From Streptomyces achromogenes (GTDB lineage: Bacteria; Actinomycetota; Actinomycetes; Streptomycetales; Streptomycetaceae): a stretch of DNA of 64,000 nt. This document shows positions 62,861 to 64,000 of the stretch, one piece after another; the first letter of the stretch is position 1, and each line of letters opens with the position of its first letter. The stretch is from positions 6,882,001-6,946,000 of the forward strand of contig NZ_JAUSYH010000001.1 in NCBI RefSeq assembly GCF_030816715.1, given 5' to 3'. The notes beneath the pieces were generated by a model that was given only the letters and a program-made list of their open reading frames with translations, was not told the DNA's origin and made no database searches. Made by a program: the position numbers and the translations under genes.

Positions 62861-64000
62861 ATGACGCACGACGTGACCGACCGACCCCCCGTCCACGCCT
62901 TGCTCGCGGACGGCACCACTGTGTGCATCCGTCCCGCGATGCCCGGCGACCACGACCAGCTGGAGGGTTTCTACGAGGAGATGTCTCCGGAGAACCTGCG
63001 CCTGCGGTTCTTCGCCGCGAGCCACCGGTCGGCCCGTCTGGCCGCCGACCGGGCCTGCGCCCGGGCGCACCCCGGCTACCGGGCGCTGCTGGCCGAGACG
63101 CAGGGCCGGGTGATCGGCCTCGCCGAGTACGACACCGGGGATGACAAGGACACGGCGGAGATCTCCATCGCCGTCGCCGACGGACTGCACCACCGGGGCG
63201 TCGGCACTCTCCTCCTGGAGCACCTCGTCTCGGCCGCCCGCACGGAGGGCATCACCACCCTCACCGCCGACGCGCTCAGCGAGAACCACGAGGTGCTGAG
63301 GCTCTTCGCCGACCTCGGCCTGCGTACCGCCCGCCGCTTCGAGGGCCCGGAGGTGCGCTGCGCCATCGCCCTCGACCAGAGCGACACCTACCTGACGGCC
63401 GTCGAGGAACGCGGCCGGGCCGCCAACGTCGCAAGCCTCCGGCCGCTGCTGCAGCCGCACGTGGTGGCCGTCGTCGGCGCTGGACGCAAGCCGGGCTCGG
63501 TGGGCCGGGCGGTCCTGCACCAGCTGCACGCGGGCGGCTTCACCGGGCGGCTGTTCGCGGTGAACCCCACCGCGCACTCGATCTTCGGCGTGCCGACCTA
63601 CCCGTCCGTCAGCGCCCTGCCCAAGACACCCGACGTGGCCGTCGTCGCCGTACCCGCCGCCGCGGTCCCGGAGACCGCCGAGGAGTGCGGTAAGGCGGGC
63701 GTACGGGCCCTGCTCGTCGTCACGGCGGGCCTGGACGCCGACCAGGCGCACGCCCTGCTGGCGGCCTGCCGCTCGTACGGCATGCGGCTCGTCGGACCCA
63801 ACTGCCTCGGCATCTCCAACACCGCCCCCGAACTCCGCCTCGACGCCACCTTCGCCGCCGGCCACCCGCGCCCAGGCACCGCCGGAGTCGCTGTTCAGTC
63901 CGGCGGCGTGGGCATCGCCCTGCTCGACGGGCTGTCCCGGCTCGGCATCGGCGTCTCCTCCTTCGCCTCCCTCGGCGACAAGTACGACGTCAGCGGCAAC
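62861..64000 (+). CDS. GNAT acetyltransferase fused to acyl-CoA synthetase (NDP-forming)-like domains, N-terminal part
   Basis: The frame is open to the window end (380 codons seen). Residues ~15-170 are a GNAT domain: TTVCIRPAMPGDHDQLEGFY, NLRLRFFAASHRSARLAADR, IAVADGLHHRGVGTLLLEHL with the acetyl-CoA loop (Q/R-x-x-G-x-G/A), and SENHEVLRLFADLGL. From ~185 comes an acetate-CoA ligase-like CoA-binding domain: VVAVVGAGRKPGSVGRAVLH, YPSVSALPKTPDVAVVAVPA, RLVGPNCLGISN and VAVQSGGVGIALLDGLSRLG. This order matches bacterial Pat-type lysine acetyltransferases that silence acyl-CoA synthetases, or bifunctional ligases. ATG 62861 follows TTGGAGGAG. It belongs with the upstream stress genes. Confidence 0.9.
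   Translation, partial: MTHDVTDRPPVHALLADGTTVCIRPAMPGDHDQLEGFYEEMSPENLRLRFFAASHRSARLAADRACARAHPGYRALLAETQGRVIGLAEYDTGDDKDTAEISIAVADGLHHRGVGTLLLEHLVSAARTEGITTLTADALSENHEVLRLFADLGLRTARRFEGPEVRCAIALDQSDTYLTAVEERGRAANVASLRPLLQPHVVAVVGAGRKPGSVGRAVLHQLHAGGFTGRLFAVNPTAHSIFGVPTYPSVSALPKTPDVAVVAVPAAAVPETAEECGKAGVRALLVVTAGLDADQAHALLAACRSYGMRLVGPNCLGISNTAPELRLDATFAAGHPRPGTAGVAVQSGGVGIALLDGLSRLGIGVSSFASLGDKYDVSGN

Overview
The window is from a high-GC actinobacterium, almost certainly a Streptomyces. Codons are strongly G/C-ending, GTG starts and ATGA/TGATG gene overlaps are common, rare TTA codons sit in a few genes, and several starts look leaderless. The gene content is typical too: AllR-type IclR regulator with allantoinase and allantoicase, AIM24, paired NIS synthetases, SNF2 helicase plus SWIM protein.

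Bases 1-34.9 kb are mostly ordinary chromosome. Purine/allantoin catabolism recurs: an 8-oxoguanine deaminase-like end (1-458), malate synthase, AllR-like regulator, allantoinase and allantoicase (10.7-17.5 kb). Three matching TTCC-N7-GGAA sites upstream of allR, allB and aceB suggest one regulon that carries allantoin carbon to glyoxylate and malate. Other units are an aminotransferase/HxlR divergent pair sharing a tandem palindrome, a secreted vWA protein with a membrane partner, two divergent siderophore synthetases, a HipA-like kinase with a SelW-like redox protein, an oxidoreductase/GntR pair, a ROK kinase, the helicase/SWIM pair, and two ABC transporters, one controlled by PadR.

Bases 34.9-54.8 kb are an accessory island. 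Its left edge is a row of broken genes (lactonase, PNPOx-like, pcaD). Next comes a three-gene operon (42.6-36.4 kb, minus strand) encoding a small Cys-containing protein, a multi-span membrane protein and a TPR-CHAT caspase-like protease. A patchwork of IS5, IS110 and IS630 remnants follows (43-44.9 kb), then a PhyH oxygenase, GT4 glycosyltransferase and amidohydrolase operon. A gamma-glutamylcyclotransferase-like gene is divergent from a 1397-residue caspase-NTPase-14xWD40 protein, which is followed by an LCAT-like lipase. The two protease modules look like biological-conflict (immunity/cell-death) systems; the caspase-STAND-WD40 plus lipase pair is the best candidate for an undescribed system.

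Bases 54.8-64 kb form a stress/dormancy block: oleate hydratase, HPF-like protein, flavohemoglobin, SulP transporter, two tandem-domain universal stress proteins, and a GNAT/acyl-CoA-synthetase-like protein cut by the window end. GGGCC-N4-GGCCC palindromes lie about 85-120 bp upstream of four of these units and point to shared DosR/DevR-like control. No rRNA, tRNA, CRISPR array or intact integrase was seen.
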